Source: Propionibacterium sp. (lineage in GTDB: Bacteria > Actinomycetota > Actinomycetes > Propionibacteriales > Propionibacteriaceae). Taken from it: a stretch of DNA of 55,996 nucleotides. This document shows positions 9,042 to 18,324 of the stretch, piece by piece. The stretch is from contig JALHFX010000026.1 in NCBI GenBank assembly GCA_022837595.1, positions 1 through 55,996 on the forward strand, in the 5' to 3' direction. Each line of letters opens with the position of its first letter. The stretch's first letter is position 1. The position numbers were made by a program, and so were the translations under genes. The notes beneath the pieces are model-generated. The model was not told the DNA's origin. It saw nothing but the letters and a program-made list of their open reading frames with translations, and did no database searches.

Positions 9042-10328
9042 GTGAGCGATTCTGTGCGTATCACCGGACTGGGTCACGACTTCGAGATGCCTGTTGTCGG
9101 CTCCGTTGATGGCCCCGCGGGGTTTGATATAAGTCGGCTACTTGCCACTACCGGTTTTACCTCTTATGACGATGGGTTGGCGAACACCGCATCGACGAAG
9201 TCGGCGATCACCTATATTGACGGCGATGCCGGTATCTTGCGGTACCGAGGCTATCCGATCGAAGAGCTGGCGGAACAGTCCACTTTCTTGGAGACCGCCT
9301 ATCTCGTAATTTACGGTGAACTGCCCACGGCTACTCAGCTGGCGGAATGGGAAGATCGGATTCGTCGCAAGACGATGGTTGATGAGCGGATGAGAGAGTT
9401 TTTCAGAATGTTCCCGCGGCGTTCACACCCAATGCCGGTGCTCGCGAGCGGACTGATGATGCTCTCTACGTTCAGCTTCGACTCGCTGGGGGAGAGCCCT
9501 CGGGCGATCGAAAAGGCGACCGAACGGTTGATCGCGAAGGTGCCGACGCTGGCGGCCTATGGCTACAAGAACTCCCGCGGCGAAGCGATGCTCTACCCGG
9601 ACAACTCGCTCAGCTATATCGAGAACTTCTTGCGAATGAGTTTCGGATATCCAACCGAGGCATATGCCTTCCATGATGAGATCACACGAGCACTCGATGT
9701 GCTGTTAATCCTGCACGCCGATCACGAGCAAAACTGCTCTACGTCGACCGTGCGGCTGATCGGTTCTTCGGGAGCGAATATCTACGCTTCGGTCGCCGGT
9801 GGCGTGAACGCGCTGTCCGGGCCGCTACACGGAGGCGCTAATCAGGCTGTCGTCGAGATGCTCGCGGCGATCAAGGACTCTGGCATCTCGGTGAAGGAAT
9901 ACGTGCAGCAGGTCAAAGACAAGAAGACCGGCATCAAACTGATGGGCTTCGGTCACCGCATCTACAAGAATTACGATCCTCGTGCGGCAATCATCAAGCA
10001 GCATGCAGATGCGGTCATGAATCTGAAGGCTGGGCGTCGGGATCTGCTAGAGATTGCCCAAGAATTAGAGCAGGCAGCGCTGGGGGACGATTACTTCGTG
10101 GAGCGCAAGCTCTACCCGAACGTGGACTTCTACTCGGGACTGATCTACGAGGCGATGGGCTTCCCGAAGGAGATGTTCACAGTGCTCTTCGCGATCGGTC
10201 GACTGCCTGGCTGGATCGCGCAGTGGCGCGAACTGCGGTCGAACCCGAAGGCTAAGATCGGGCGTCCGCGTCAGATTTACGTCGGGCCGGCTAAGCGGGA
10301 ATACGTGCCTATTCACGAACGTGACTGA
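9042..10328 (+). CDS. gltA: citrate synthase (type II, hexameric class)
   Basis: Condenses acetyl-CoA and oxaloacetate in the TCA cycle. The 428 residues align almost one-to-one with the E. coli enzyme: His225/His228 in LHADHEQNCSTS, His263 in GPLHGGAN, His305 in MGFGHRIYKNYDPRA and Asp362 in NVDFYSG fall at or next to the known catalytic positions. A purine-rich GGAAGGAG about ten bases before the GTG start is a good ribosome binding site. The 80-bp gap from the lipid kinase allows an independent promoter. Confidence 0.97.
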   Translation: MSDSVRITGLGHDFEMPVVGSVDGPAGFDISRLLATTGFTSYDDGLANTASTKSAITYIDGDAGILRYRGYPIEELAEQSTFLETAYLVIYGELPTATQLAEWEDRIRRKTMVDERMREFFRMFPRRSHPMPVLASGLMMLSTFSFDSLGESPRAIEKATERLIAKVPTLAAYGYKNSRGEAMLYPDNSLSYIENFLRMSFGYPTEAYAFHDEITRALDVLLILHADHEQNCSTSTVRLIGSSGANIYASVAGGVNALSGPLHGGANQAVVEMLAAIKDSGISVKEYVQQVKDKKTGIKLMGFGHRIYKNYDPRAAIIKQHADAVMNLKAGRRDLLEIAQELEQAALGDDYFVERKLYPNVDFYSGLIYEAMGFPKEMFTVLFAIGRLPGWIAQWRELRSNPKAKIGRPRQIYVGPAKREYVPIHERD

Positions 10329-10377
10329 CCGATAATCGCGACCACGTTTGAACACGCGTTTGGCCCTGCGGAGGAGT

Positions 10378-10569
10378 AGCGGCTACCGGTCAGTGTGTGC
10401 GAAGGCATTCCGACTACCGGAAACCGCAGCGGCTACCGATCAGTGCAGGCGAAGGCGTTCCGGCTACCGAAAGTCGCAGCAGCTACCGAATGATCGGTAG
10501 CCTGCGCGATCATCGGTAGCCGCTGTTGGGGGCGCGGACATTTCGGTAGCCGGTGCGACTTTCGGTAGC
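10378..10569. repeat. palindromically organised intergenic repeat, copy A
   Basis: Left half: GCTACCG at 10382, 10432, 10463 and 10482, plus a degenerate copy ACTACCG at 10413. Centre: GCTACCGA / TCGGTAGC hairpin with a 4-nt loop (10482-10501). Right half: CGGTAGC at 10495, 10514, 10544 and 10563. The left half is also a direct repeat of period 50 bp (units starting at 10378, 10428 and 10478). The 17-mer GCGGACATTTCGGTAGC at 10534-10550 is identical in copy B. No coding gene is seen in the 10329-10688 gap. The function is unknown. Confidence 0.85.
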
Positions 10570-10688
10570 AGGGGATTGCTTCGGCAACGATCCGCTTGGT
10601 GCTTCCATCGGGAGGGCGAAACAACGCTGCGGGTTGGACGCTGCTAGATCTGTCCTAACGCCGAGCTGCAGGTAGATAGCAAGCGCCG

Positions 10689-11600
10689 TTACGTTCCCGC
10701 GGATAGGAATTGCTGGTATCTCACTTCGAGCGCATCTCGATCAGGTTGTTGCCACGCGTGTCGCGGCACGACCATAAGCGACTGTCCATGGAACCCCTGG
10801 ATCCCATGCCGCAGCATTGGGCCGTCGATCTCGTTCAAGACATCGTGGTTAACTTGGACGACCAGATCAGGCGTGATCCCGATCAAGCCAGAGTCGTAGG
10901 CTCCGTGATGCATCTTGCATAACGACAGGCCGTTCGTCACAGTCGGCAGGCCGCCTTCGGAATCCGGTGCGATATGAGCCGCATCCAGCAGGGATGCATG
11001 CCCGAAGCGACAGATCGCGCATCTGCAGGTGTATGCATCGAGCACGGCCGCTCGGAAAGGGGCTTGGTGCAGACGTTGCTTGGTTTCACGGCTCACGTGG
11101 GCGAGCTGAATATCGATACCAGGGTGAATGACGTCGATGGAGTCGAGTTGTTGAATGGCATCGACTGCAACAACGAACTGGTGCTGCGCGGCTTCTTCTC
11201 GAATCAGATAAACGGGATGGATCGCGGCGTATCGTCCGCGATCGAAAGCGAGAAACCAGATGAGGGGCAGCTCGTTTATCATCGCCGTGCGCAAGGCGCG
11301 ATTGTCCGCTTGGTCAGGATCAGTCCCGCGCCATTTGTATCTACCGAGCCCGTCGGGACCGATCACTGAATCGTCATAGGGACGTTCGCGCGTGGGAGGA
11401 GTGAACGTCGTCGAGATCGATAGTGCTGCAGACAATTGTCGAGGTTTCCAGATGCCCGTCTGCCTGCTCATGAATCGGATCTTCTCCCCGCGGAAATCGA
11501 ACCGTTCGCTTCTGGAGAAGTAGACGGCGTCATGTGCTTCGCGTCTGGTGAGATGACGCATCGCCTCGCTGCGCACCGCCGCTTCGAGGGCCAGATCCAT
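10689..11600 (-). CDS. orphan HNH endonuclease (restriction-type)
   Basis: About 303 residues. The C-terminal third is a zinc-finger HNH nuclease: two cysteines spaced CxxC (CAIC), then AAHIAPDSEGGLPTVTNGL with the metal/catalytic His and conserved Asn, then LCKMHHGAYD. The N-terminal two thirds (SRSERFDFRGEKIRF, YKWRGTDPDQADNRALR) match the leader region common to HNH_2-type putative restriction endonucleases. No methyltransferase or other restriction-modification gene is adjacent, so it is an orphan. The ATG at 11600 is preferred to a TTG two codons upstream; no clear ribosome binding site precedes either. The gene ends about 120 bp from repeat copy A. Confidence 0.8.
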   Translation of the reverse strand: MDLALEAAVRSEAMRHLTRREAHDAVYFSRSERFDFRGEKIRFMSRQTGIWKPRQLSAALSISTTFTPPTRERPYDDSVIGPDGLGRYKWRGTDPDQADNRALRTAMINELPLIWFLAFDRGRYAAIHPVYLIREEAAQHQFVVAVDAIQQLDSIDVIHPGIDIQLAHVSRETKQRLHQAPFRAAVLDAYTCRCAICRFGHASLLDAAHIAPDSEGGLPTVTNGLSLCKMHHGAYDSGLIGITPDLVVQVNHDVLNEIDGPMLRHGIQGFHGQSLMVVPRHAWQQPDRDALEVRYQQFLSAGT

Positions 11601-11706
11601 AGGCAACAGGCTAGCCGGGCGAATTGTGGATGGCTACGAACGACGACCATTCATTCGACCCTGCTCCGAGCCGGTCGACTTGACTTGGCTGTCTATCTGC
11701 TGGCGT

Positions 11707-12234
11707 TCACTCAGTGGCGTTCAACGGTGGTTGCGCCGACCAGGGGAAGACAATCCATTTATCGGTCCGTTTCCAAACGAAGTCGGGTTGGACGATCGTG
11801 GTCGGCTTCGCGTAGAGCACAGCGCTGCGCACATCGGCGCCGAATCCGCGCAGTAGCTTCAATACCAGCGCGAGGGTGCGTCCAGAGTCGACGACATCGT
11901 CCACGACGAGTAACTTACGACTGCGAATCGAGCCGGTGTCGAGCATCGGCGCTAACAGGATCGGGTCGGGCAGCGTCTCCTTGACGTCGGTATAGAACTC
12001 GACATTGATGGCGTCCGTCAGCTTGACGCCCAACGAATAGGTGAGAGCGCCCGCAGGAATCATTCCACCGCGGGCAACGGCGATGATGACTTCCGGTCGA
12101 AAGTCCGAGTCCGCGATCATCTGCGCGAGCTTTTGGGAGCCATCTCCGAAGCTCTGCCATGTGAGTATTTCTCTGTTGTGGAGCTGGTCAGAGTCAGCAT
12201 GGTAGGCCATCATGGACAAATAGTAGCTAGCCAT
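11707..12234 (-). CDS. phosphoribosyltransferase (purine-salvage type)
   Basis: Type I phosphoribosyltransferase fold. The PRPP-binding motif LLVVDDVVDSGRTL lies near residue 110, and EVIIAVARGGMIPAGALTYSLG is the typical first strand and loop. At 175 residues or fewer it fits the xanthine/guanine or hypoxanthine phosphoribosyltransferase-like group that transfers ribose-5-phosphate from PRPP to a base; the base is not evident. The start is uncertain: in-frame ATGs occur at 12234, 12213 and 12210, and homologues tend to begin just before the LTWQSFG segment. None has a strong ribosome binding site. Confidence 0.82.
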   Translation of the reverse strand: MASYYLSMMAYHADSDQLHNREILTWQSFGDGSQKLAQMIADSDFRPEVIIAVARGGMIPAGALTYSLGVKLTDAINVEFYTDVKETLPDPILLAPMLDTGSIRSRKLLVVDDVVDSGRTLALVLKLLRGFGADVRSAVLYAKPTTIVQPDFVWKRTDKWIVFPWSAQPPLNATE

Positions 12235-12401
12235 GTCCGAGGATCTCGGCGGTTCATGGTTCCTTGGGGCAGCAATGGGCCAGCCAACCCTCTGCTGGGC
12301 TCGGTGAACACCACAATTGATGGACAGGGTTGCGTTAGTATTTTGTCGGACTCTCCGCGCTCGTTGCAGACGCTGAGCGGATCTACTGCAAAGGAAACAA
12401 T

Positions 12402-14465
12402 GTGAGCAATTTCACCTGGACCGACGAAGACCGCCGGGCAGTCGACACCGCGCGCATTCTGGCCGCTGATGCTGTGCAGAAGGCTGGAAATGGCCATCCG
12501 GGTACTGCGATTTCGCTTGCCCCGGTCGCCTACCTGCTCTACCAGAAGGTCATGAAGACTGATCCGAACGACGACAGGTGGATCGGGCGCGACCGTTTCG
12601 TGCTGTCAGCGGGCCATGCGTCGATCCTCCAGTACACCCAGCTCTATTTGGGTGGCCTGGGGCTCGAGCTGGACGACATCAAGTCGCTACGCACCTTCGG
12701 CTCACGAACTCCTGGCCATCCGGAGTTCGGACACACGAAGTTCGTCGAGACCACCACGGGTCCCTTGGGGGCGGGTGTGAGCAACGCCGTCGGCATGGCG
12801 ATGGCGGCGCGCCGTGAGCGTGGCATCTACGCACCAGGTGCTGAAGGAGAAACCCCATTCGACCACTTCATCTACTCGATTCTTGGCGATGGCTGTATGC
12901 AAGAAGGCGTGCAGGCTGAGGCTGCCTCTCTTGCAGGTACCCAGGAACTGGGCAATCTGATCATGATCTACGACGACAACCGGATCACGATTGAAGGCGA
13001 TACCAAGATCGCGTTCGGCGAAGACGTCGCCAAGCGCTACGAGGCTTACGGCTGGGATGTGCAGACCGTCGACTGGACGAACGGCGGCGCAGAGTACGCA
13101 GAAGATATTACGGCGCTCTACGATGCCATCATCGCGGCCCAGAAGGTCACCGACAAGCCATCGCTGATTCACCTCAAGACCATCATCGCGTGGCCGCTGC
13201 CGCACTTGCAGGGCAGTGAGAAGACCCACGGCGCCGCGCTGGGCGCGGCCGAGATCAGCGCTGTCAAGGAGCTTCTGGGCTTCACCGACGAGCCGTTCGC
13301 AATCGAGGATTCGATCGTCGAATACACCCGGACTCAGCTGGCCGAGCGGGGCAAGGCAGTTCGTGCGGCATGGGACGAACAGTTCACCGCGTGGCAGCAA
13401 GCCAATCCTGCGGGTGTGAAGCTGCTCGATCGAGTGCTCGCCAAGAAGCTGCCCGAGGATCTCGAACTGCCGGTCTTCGAGGCTGGTTCGAAGGCTACCC
13501 GTGCGGCCTCCGCAGATGTGCTGGCCGCTCTTGCGTCCCAGGTGCCCGAGCTGTGGGGTGGCTCCGCCGACCTCGCGGGCTCGAACAACACGACCATGAA
13601 GGGCGAGCCGAGCTTCCTGCCCGCCGACCGGACGACCGATGCCTGGCAGGGCGGCCCCTACGGACGCACATTGCACTTCGGGGTGCGCGAGCACGCCATG
13701 GGTGGCATCATCAACGGCATCAACGTCGGCGGTCTGAGCCGCGCCTATGGCGGTACGTTCTTCGTTTTCGCCGACTACATGCGTCCGGCTGTCCGCTTGG
13801 CTGCGCTCTCTCATATTCCGAGCATCTTCGTGTGGACGCATGACTCGATCGGTGTCGGCGAGGATGGCCCGACCCACCAGCCGATCGAACATCTGGCCGC
13901 CTACCGGGCGATTCCGGGGTTGGCGATCGTCCGGCCCTCGGATGCCAATGAGACTGCGATCGCCTGGCGCGAGATTCTCAAGCTGACGGACCAGCCGGCC
14001 GGCCTGATTCTGACCCGCCAGAACACTCGCATCGTGGATCGCAGCAGCGGCGAGTTCGCTTCTGCAGAGGGTCTTGCGAAGGGCGCATATGTGCTCAAGG
14101 AAGCCAGCGGTGCACCCCAGGTCATTTTGATCGGCACCGGCTCCGAGGTCGAGGTGGCCCTCGATGCGCAGAGCGCTCTCGAGGCCGAAGGCATCCCCAC
14201 CCGCGTGGTGTCGATGCCGTGCCAGGAGTGGTTTGACGCGCAGCCCGAGGAGTACCGCAATGAGGTGCTACCGCCAGAGGTGACCACTCGAGTCAGCGTC
14301 GAAGCCGGTATCGCGCAGGGGTGGACCAAGTATGTTGGCGCTAACGGCAAGTCCATCTCGATTGAGCACTTTGGCGCCTCTGCCAAGGGCACGCTGCTGT
14401 TCACCGAGTTCGGTGTGACTGCGGACGCGGTCGTTGCTGCGGCCAAGGAGTCGCTGGAGGCCTAA
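12402..14465 (+). CDS. tkt: transketolase
   Basis: Thiamine-diphosphate enzyme of the pentose phosphate pathway, 687 residues, the usual bacterial length. The N-terminal KAGNGHPGTAISLAPVAYLLY and the TPP motif starting GDGCMQEGV (residues 162-170) and continuing to IYDDN are diagnostic. The middle domain has LHFGVREHAMGGIINGI with the catalytic Glu, and TRQNT near the phosphate site. The start is GTG with AAGGAAA about ten bases upstream. A strong hairpin directly follows the gene. Confidence 0.97.
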   Translation: MSNFTWTDEDRRAVDTARILAADAVQKAGNGHPGTAISLAPVAYLLYQKVMKTDPNDDRWIGRDRFVLSAGHASILQYTQLYLGGLGLELDDIKSLRTFGSRTPGHPEFGHTKFVETTTGPLGAGVSNAVGMAMAARRERGIYAPGAEGETPFDHFIYSILGDGCMQEGVQAEAASLAGTQELGNLIMIYDDNRITIEGDTKIAFGEDVAKRYEAYGWDVQTVDWTNGGAEYAEDITALYDAIIAAQKVTDKPSLIHLKTIIAWPLPHLQGSEKTHGAALGAAEISAVKELLGFTDEPFAIEDSIVEYTRTQLAERGKAVRAAWDEQFTAWQQANPAGVKLLDRVLAKKLPEDLELPVFEAGSKATRAASADVLAALASQVPELWGGSADLAGSNNTTMKGEPSFLPADRTTDAWQGGPYGRTLHFGVREHAMGGIINGINVGGLSRAYGGTFFVFADYMRPAVRLAALSHIPSIFVWTHDSIGVGEDGPTHQPIEHLAAYRAIPGLAIVRPSDANETAIAWREILKLTDQPAGLILTRQNTRIVDRSSGEFASAEGLAKGAYVLKEASGAPQVILIGTGSEVEVALDAQSALEAEGIPTRVVSMPCQEWFDAQPEEYRNEVLPPEVTTRVSVEAGIAQGWTKYVGANGKSISIEHFGASAKGTLLFTEFGVTADAVVAAAKESLEA

Positions 14466-14483
14466 TCCAGGTCGTCAATATGT

Positions 14484-14515
14484 GGTTGGGGTCGTCCTAC
14501 GGGACGGCCCCAACC
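14484..14515 (+). terminator. Rho-independent-type terminator after transketolase
   Basis: A 14-bp stem (GGTTGGGGTCGTCC against GGACGGCCCCAACC, one G-U pair) with a TACG loop, followed by GTGTTTT. It lies 18 bp past the tkt stop. Confidence 0.85.
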
Positions 14516-14622
14516 GTGTTTTCGGGCAAAGGGCGCTGGATAGTGGCTACGCCCTGGTGACGGTTCGATGTGGAATAGTTGTCGGATCGGTCCTCCGTAG
14601 AGAGCAGCTGTATCGTGGAGGT

Positions 14623-16044
14623 GTGAACGGTACGCACAATGAGGTGACTGAGGCTGTCTTGAGGGCACGTAGGTGTTTCGAACTCGGCCGAACAGATCAA
14701 CTGGGCGCGCGCCGGCGGAGTCTGAAGAGCTTGCGGCGGATGTTGGTCGAGCATGAGGCTGAGTTCGCCAGTGCCGTGCGAGCCGATTTGGGCAAATCTG
14801 AGCAGGAAACCGGCGTGATGGAGATCAGCCTCGTGCTGGGTGAGATCTCGAATGCCTTGAAGAGATTGCGGCGGTGGACCCGGCCACATCCGGTAAGCGT
14901 GCCGGTTGCATTGTGGCCCGGGCACGCACACCTAGTCGCCGAGCCTTTGGGAGTGGTATTGATCCTAGCCCCGTGGAATTATCCGATCCAGCTCTTACTT
15001 GCCCCGCTCGTCGGGGTTCTGGCTGCCGGAAACACGGCGGTGCTCAAGCCAAGCTCCCAGACACAGCAGACGATGAAACTGTTCACCAGGTTGATTCCGA
15101 AGTATTTCCCCGATGATGTGGTGACGATCGTGGACGGCGATGCAACGCGTTCGGACGAACTCCTGGAGCAGAAATTCGACCACATCATCTTCACCGGCAG
15201 CGCACGAGTCGGACGCATCGTCATGCGTGCAGCCGCAGAGCATCTCACACCGGTGACCCTCGAGCTCGGAGGTAAATCGCCGGCCTGGTTTGACGATGAT
15301 CGCAACCTCGAGCAGGCTGCCCGCAGAATCGCATGGGCCAAGTTCAGCAACTCTGGGCAGACCTGTGTTGCGCCGGACTACGTGATGACCACTCCCGATA
15401 GAGTCGATGCCCTCGCCGCAGCACTGAAAGACGCGATCGCTGAATTGTGGGGGAGCGACCCCAAGACGAATCCAGACTATGGCCGCATCATCAGTTCGAA
15501 GCATGTCGACAGGCTCGCGGGCTATCTCGACGGCGTGCGGGTCGTCGCGGGCGGCGATTTCGAGCGTGACGCGAGATACATGGCGCCGACGGTGATCCTC
15601 GTCGAAGCAGGACGCCCAGTGGTTGGTCCGGGCGCCGCAGCTGCAGCGATGCGTGAAGAGATTTTCGGGCCGATACTGCCGATAGTTCCGGTGAGTAGCC
15701 CGCGCGAAGCCGTGGACGCCATCCACGAGTTCGAGAAACCGCTGGCACTGTATGTCTTCAGCTCGTCGAGACGAACCCGGACGCTGTTCGAGCGAGCGAC
15801 CTCGTCCGGGTCAGTTGTGCATGGCGCGGGACTAATCCAGCTGGCGACCACCGAACTACCATTTGGCGGGATCGGCGGAAGCGGGATGGGACATTATCAC
15901 GGTGAGTTCTCTTTCCGGACGTTCTCGCATCTCAAACCGGTGTTGACCAAGCCCCAACGTCCAGACACCCTGCGTATGGTGCAGCCGCCCTATGATCATG
16001 GATGGTTGACTCGTGCGGTCGAATGGGTTTTACGGCGGGGCTGA
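14623..16044 (+). CDS. aldehyde dehydrogenase (ALDH3/coniferyl-aldehyde-type)
   Basis: NAD(P)-dependent aldehyde oxidation, about 473 residues, the short class-3-like length. PWNYPIQLLLAPLVGVLAAG and TAVLKPSS form the cofactor-binding core, FTGSARVGRIVM is the glycine-rich turn, LELGGKSP carries the general-base Glu (about 214), and FSNSGQTC carries the catalytic Cys (about 248). The C-terminal PFGGIGGSGMGHYHGEFSFRTFSH is typical of class 3. I chose GTG at 14623, preceded by GTGGAG; the frame is open far upstream, but that part overlaps the end of tkt and the terminator and has no family sequence. The aldehyde substrate is unknown. Confidence 0.9.
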   Translation: MNGTHNEVTEAVLRARRCFELGRTDQLGARRRSLKSLRRMLVEHEAEFASAVRADLGKSEQETGVMEISLVLGEISNALKRLRRWTRPHPVSVPVALWPGHAHLVAEPLGVVLILAPWNYPIQLLLAPLVGVLAAGNTAVLKPSSQTQQTMKLFTRLIPKYFPDDVVTIVDGDATRSDELLEQKFDHIIFTGSARVGRIVMRAAAEHLTPVTLELGGKSPAWFDDDRNLEQAARRIAWAKFSNSGQTCVAPDYVMTTPDRVDALAAALKDAIAELWGSDPKTNPDYGRIISSKHVDRLAGYLDGVRVVAGGDFERDARYMAPTVILVEAGRPVVGPGAAAAAMREEIFGPILPIVPVSSPREAVDAIHEFEKPLALYVFSSSRRTRTLFERATSSGSVVHGAGLIQLATTELPFGGIGGSGMGHYHGEFSFRTFSHLKPVLTKPQRPDTLRMVQPPYDHGWLTRAVEWVLRRG

Positions 16045-16146
16045 GCCAGCGGCCAGATCTCGACCGCATCGGGGTTTGCCTGCCGACTCAACGCTCAAGG
16101 TGGACTGCAGATCGTTGGCTCCAGCCTGAGTGAGAGAATCACACGT

Positions 16147-17079
16147 GTGAAGCGACCACAGGGAACGGATAGCCGAGGGCTCGTTCTAGGGTTTTCCGCC
16201 TATTTTCTGTGGGGTTTGTTTCCGCTCTACTTCATGTTGCTCGCACGCTCGGGCGCCTTCGAGATCGTGGCCTACCGCGTCCTCTGCTCGCTGGTGTTTT
16301 GCCTGCTGGGTATCGCTGTCACGCGTCGCTGGAGCGGACTGAATCGGGTACTCAAGAGCCGTCGCGCGGTTTTCTCCTTGGCTGCAGCAGGGTTGCTCGT
16401 TTCATTGAATTGGACGCTGTACGTCTGGGGTGTGAACAATGGGCACGCGATTGACGCATCTCTCGGGTACTTCATCAATCCTCTGGTCAGTGCCGCGTTG
16501 GGTGTCGTTGTGCTCGGGGAAACGATGCGACCGGCGCAGTGGATCGCGTTCGCGATCAGTACCGTCGCGGTGGTCGTGCTTGTGGTCGGTTACGGCAGCG
16601 TGCCGTGGGTCGCACTCGGGGTGGCCGCGACCTTCGGACTCTACGGACTGATAAAGAAACAAGTTGGCGCCGGGGTTCCGGCGCTGCCCGGACTAGTCAT
16701 CGAAACCAGCGCTGCATCGCCTTTCGCTATGGGATATCTAATCTGGCTTGGCGTTATCGGCGCGAACACCGTGCACCTCGACGCCTATGGCCTGCTGGTC
16801 GGGCTAACCGGCCCGGTCACTGCGATTCCGCTTCTACTCTTCGCCTCCGCAGCTGCGAGGATTCCGTTGAGCACGATCGGCATGTTGCAATACGTGGCAC
16901 CAATCTTGCAGTTCTTGGTCGGCTGGTTGGTCATCGGCGAGCAGATGCCGCCCGCTCGCTGGCTCGGGTTCGTAATCATCTGGCTGGCGGTCGGGGTTTT
17001 CATCGTGGACGCCTTGATATACGGCCGGCGGGCCAGGCGGAGGCAGTCGGACGCCGGGCGTGTCTTGGTCGGGCAATAG
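16147..17079 (+). CDS. rarD: RarD-type EamA/DMT permease
   Basis: Drug/metabolite-transporter superfamily membrane protein, 310 residues with about ten hydrophobic segments in two EamA repeats. The RarD signature is clear: GFSAYFLWGLFPLYFMLL, then LNWTLYVWGVNNGHAIDASLGYFINPL, LGE in the loop, and LQYVAPILQFLVGWLVIGE in the second repeat. The start is GTG at 16147 (GTGTG context, weak ribosome site). The transported compound is unknown for this family. The gene appears to be monocistronic. Confidence 0.9.
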   Translation: MKRPQGTDSRGLVLGFSAYFLWGLFPLYFMLLARSGAFEIVAYRVLCSLVFCLLGIAVTRRWSGLNRVLKSRRAVFSLAAAGLLVSLNWTLYVWGVNNGHAIDASLGYFINPLVSAALGVVVLGETMRPAQWIAFAISTVAVVVLVVGYGSVPWVALGVAATFGLYGLIKKQVGAGVPALPGLVIETSAASPFAMGYLIWLGVIGANTVHLDAYGLLVGLTGPVTAIPLLLFASAAARIPLSTIGMLQYVAPILQFLVGWLVIGEQMPPARWLGFVIIWLAVGVFIVDALIYGRRARRRQSDAGRVLVGQ

Positions 17080-17395
17080 CCTAGGGCCGAACGATTCGTT
17101 ATGCACTGCTTCTGTTCCCGGGTTTAGAGGGCAAACCTGTAGCTTGAATATGGGCCGCAATGAGCGATGAGCCTATGAATCAGGCGCTTAAAGCTATTAA
17201 GGGGATAATCCCGACCTGCGCCGGGGGCACCTCGCAATCCGCTGAGGTTCAGCTTGGTCGAATGGGGTCATTTTCGCATGTTCATGCTGAGCCGGTGTGC
17301 TGTGCACTAGTCTTTCAAGCAGGCGTCAAGATTACTTAAAATCTGTGTCAGATTGCGCTTCCTTAACCGAGTTGACCTAACAGTAGGGGACCAGA
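17080..17395. other. 316-bp intergenic region before the marC-like gene, no gene assigned
   Basis: I see no tRNA or riboswitch I can name. A 59-codon frame (17160-17339, plus strand) exists but has no ribosome binding site and resembles nothing I know. AGGGGA about eight bases before the ATG at 17396 is the ribosome site of the next gene. The sequence is more AT-rich near 17330-17345 (ATTACTTAAAATC), a possible promoter zone. Confidence 0.5.
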
Positions 17396-18274
17396 ATGGA
17401 CAACAGCATCGTCGGTTTCGCGGCTGTCTTTGGTGCGATGTTCGCAATTGCGAACCCGTTCGCAGCACTTCCACTATTCCTCGGATACACGGCCCCCCTC
17501 GAGAAATACCGCGACAAGGTTTTCGGCGCTGTCGTTACCGCCGTCACCCTGTTCGTCGGCGGCGCAGTCGTGGTATTCGCTGGAAAAGCAGTGCTCAACT
17601 TCTTCGGTGTAACGATTCCCGGCTTGCGTGTCGGCGGCGGACTGGTGATCTTGCTGTCAGGGCTTGCGATGATGAAGATGCAGCTTGATGGCTCTGGCCA
17701 CTCGAGTAAGTCCTTATGGCAGATCGTGCATGATCTTGTTCGCCGCGGTCATGACCCGGCAAAGGCGGCAGCGGCTGTTTACAAGTCTTCACCACAGGCG
17801 AAGCTCTCTATGGAGAAGGCATCGAAGGATCTGGACGATTCGGCAGCTAGCGCGGCAATCAAACATGTCGTTTCTCAGAGCGGAGCATCGCAGGCCAAAT
17901 CGGCAACGAAGACAGCCGAGAAGCCTAAAACAGCAGACACGGTTAGCACGACTGCAGGCAGCACCGGCAGCATTATGCTATTGCTGATGTTTCCGTTCGC
18001 CATCCCCATGATTCTCGGCCCTGGATTCATGTCGACCATCATCATTGCGACCGAGAAGAATCCAGTCGCGGTGGTGCTCATGGCACTTGCTCTCAACGTC
18101 GCCCTCAACTTCATAGTGTTCCTGCTCGCTGGTCCCATCCGTTCAATCCTCGGAGTCTTCGGCTTAAACGTGCTTGTGAGGTTGATCGGACTGATTATCA
18201 TCGCGCTCTCATTCGAGATCATTTCTGCAGGCCTTGTGGACTTGCTTCCAGGGCTTGCCGGTTCCGGTCGTTAG
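17396..18274 (+). CDS. MarC-family integral membrane protein with an enlarged central loop
   Basis: 292 residues; the usual MarC/UPF0056 protein is about 200-215. N-terminal helices VFGAMFAIANPFAALPLFLGYT and RVGGGLVILLSGLAMMKMQ, and the second-half motif MFPFAIPMILGPGFMSTIIIAT, are characteristic. Between them, residues of about 97 to 190 form a hydrophilic Ser/Ala/Lys-rich stretch (SSKSLWQIVHD, SQAKSATKTAEKPKTADT) that normal members lack. Function is unknown; the old link to multiple antibiotic resistance was withdrawn for E. coli MarC. A good ribosome site (AGGGGA) precedes the ATG. Confidence 0.85.
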   Translation: MDNSIVGFAAVFGAMFAIANPFAALPLFLGYTAPLEKYRDKVFGAVVTAVTLFVGGAVVVFAGKAVLNFFGVTIPGLRVGGGLVILLSGLAMMKMQLDGSGHSSKSLWQIVHDLVRRGHDPAKAAAAVYKSSPQAKLSMEKASKDLDDSAASAAIKHVVSQSGASQAKSATKTAEKPKTADTVSTTAGSTGSIMLLLMFPFAIPMILGPGFMSTIIIATEKNPVAVVLMALALNVALNFIVFLLAGPIRSILGVFGLNVLVRLIGLIIIALSFEIISAGLVDLLPGLAGSGR

Positions 18275-18324
18275 TGCCGCTCTCGCTCTCTGCACACAAC
18301 TTCTCTAAGAAAGAGGCAGAATCT

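Noticed and set aside
10378..10569. CRISPR array interpretation of the GCTACCG repeats
   Set aside because: Repeats are 7-11 bp, occur in both orientations around a hairpin, spacers are not uniform, and no cas genes are near.
12702..13892. 396-codon minus-strand frame opposite tkt
   Set aside because: Antisense shadow; transketolase motifs are intact on the plus strand.
17200..17260. GC-rich segment that might be a riboswitch before the marC-like gene
   Set aside because: I could not match it to cobalamin, M-box, yybP or ydaO consensus elements.
17160..17339. 59-codon plus-strand frame starting MSDEPMNQALKAIKGIIP
   Set aside because: No ribosome binding site, no recognised family, and codon choice unlike its neighbours; kept only as a note on the gap.
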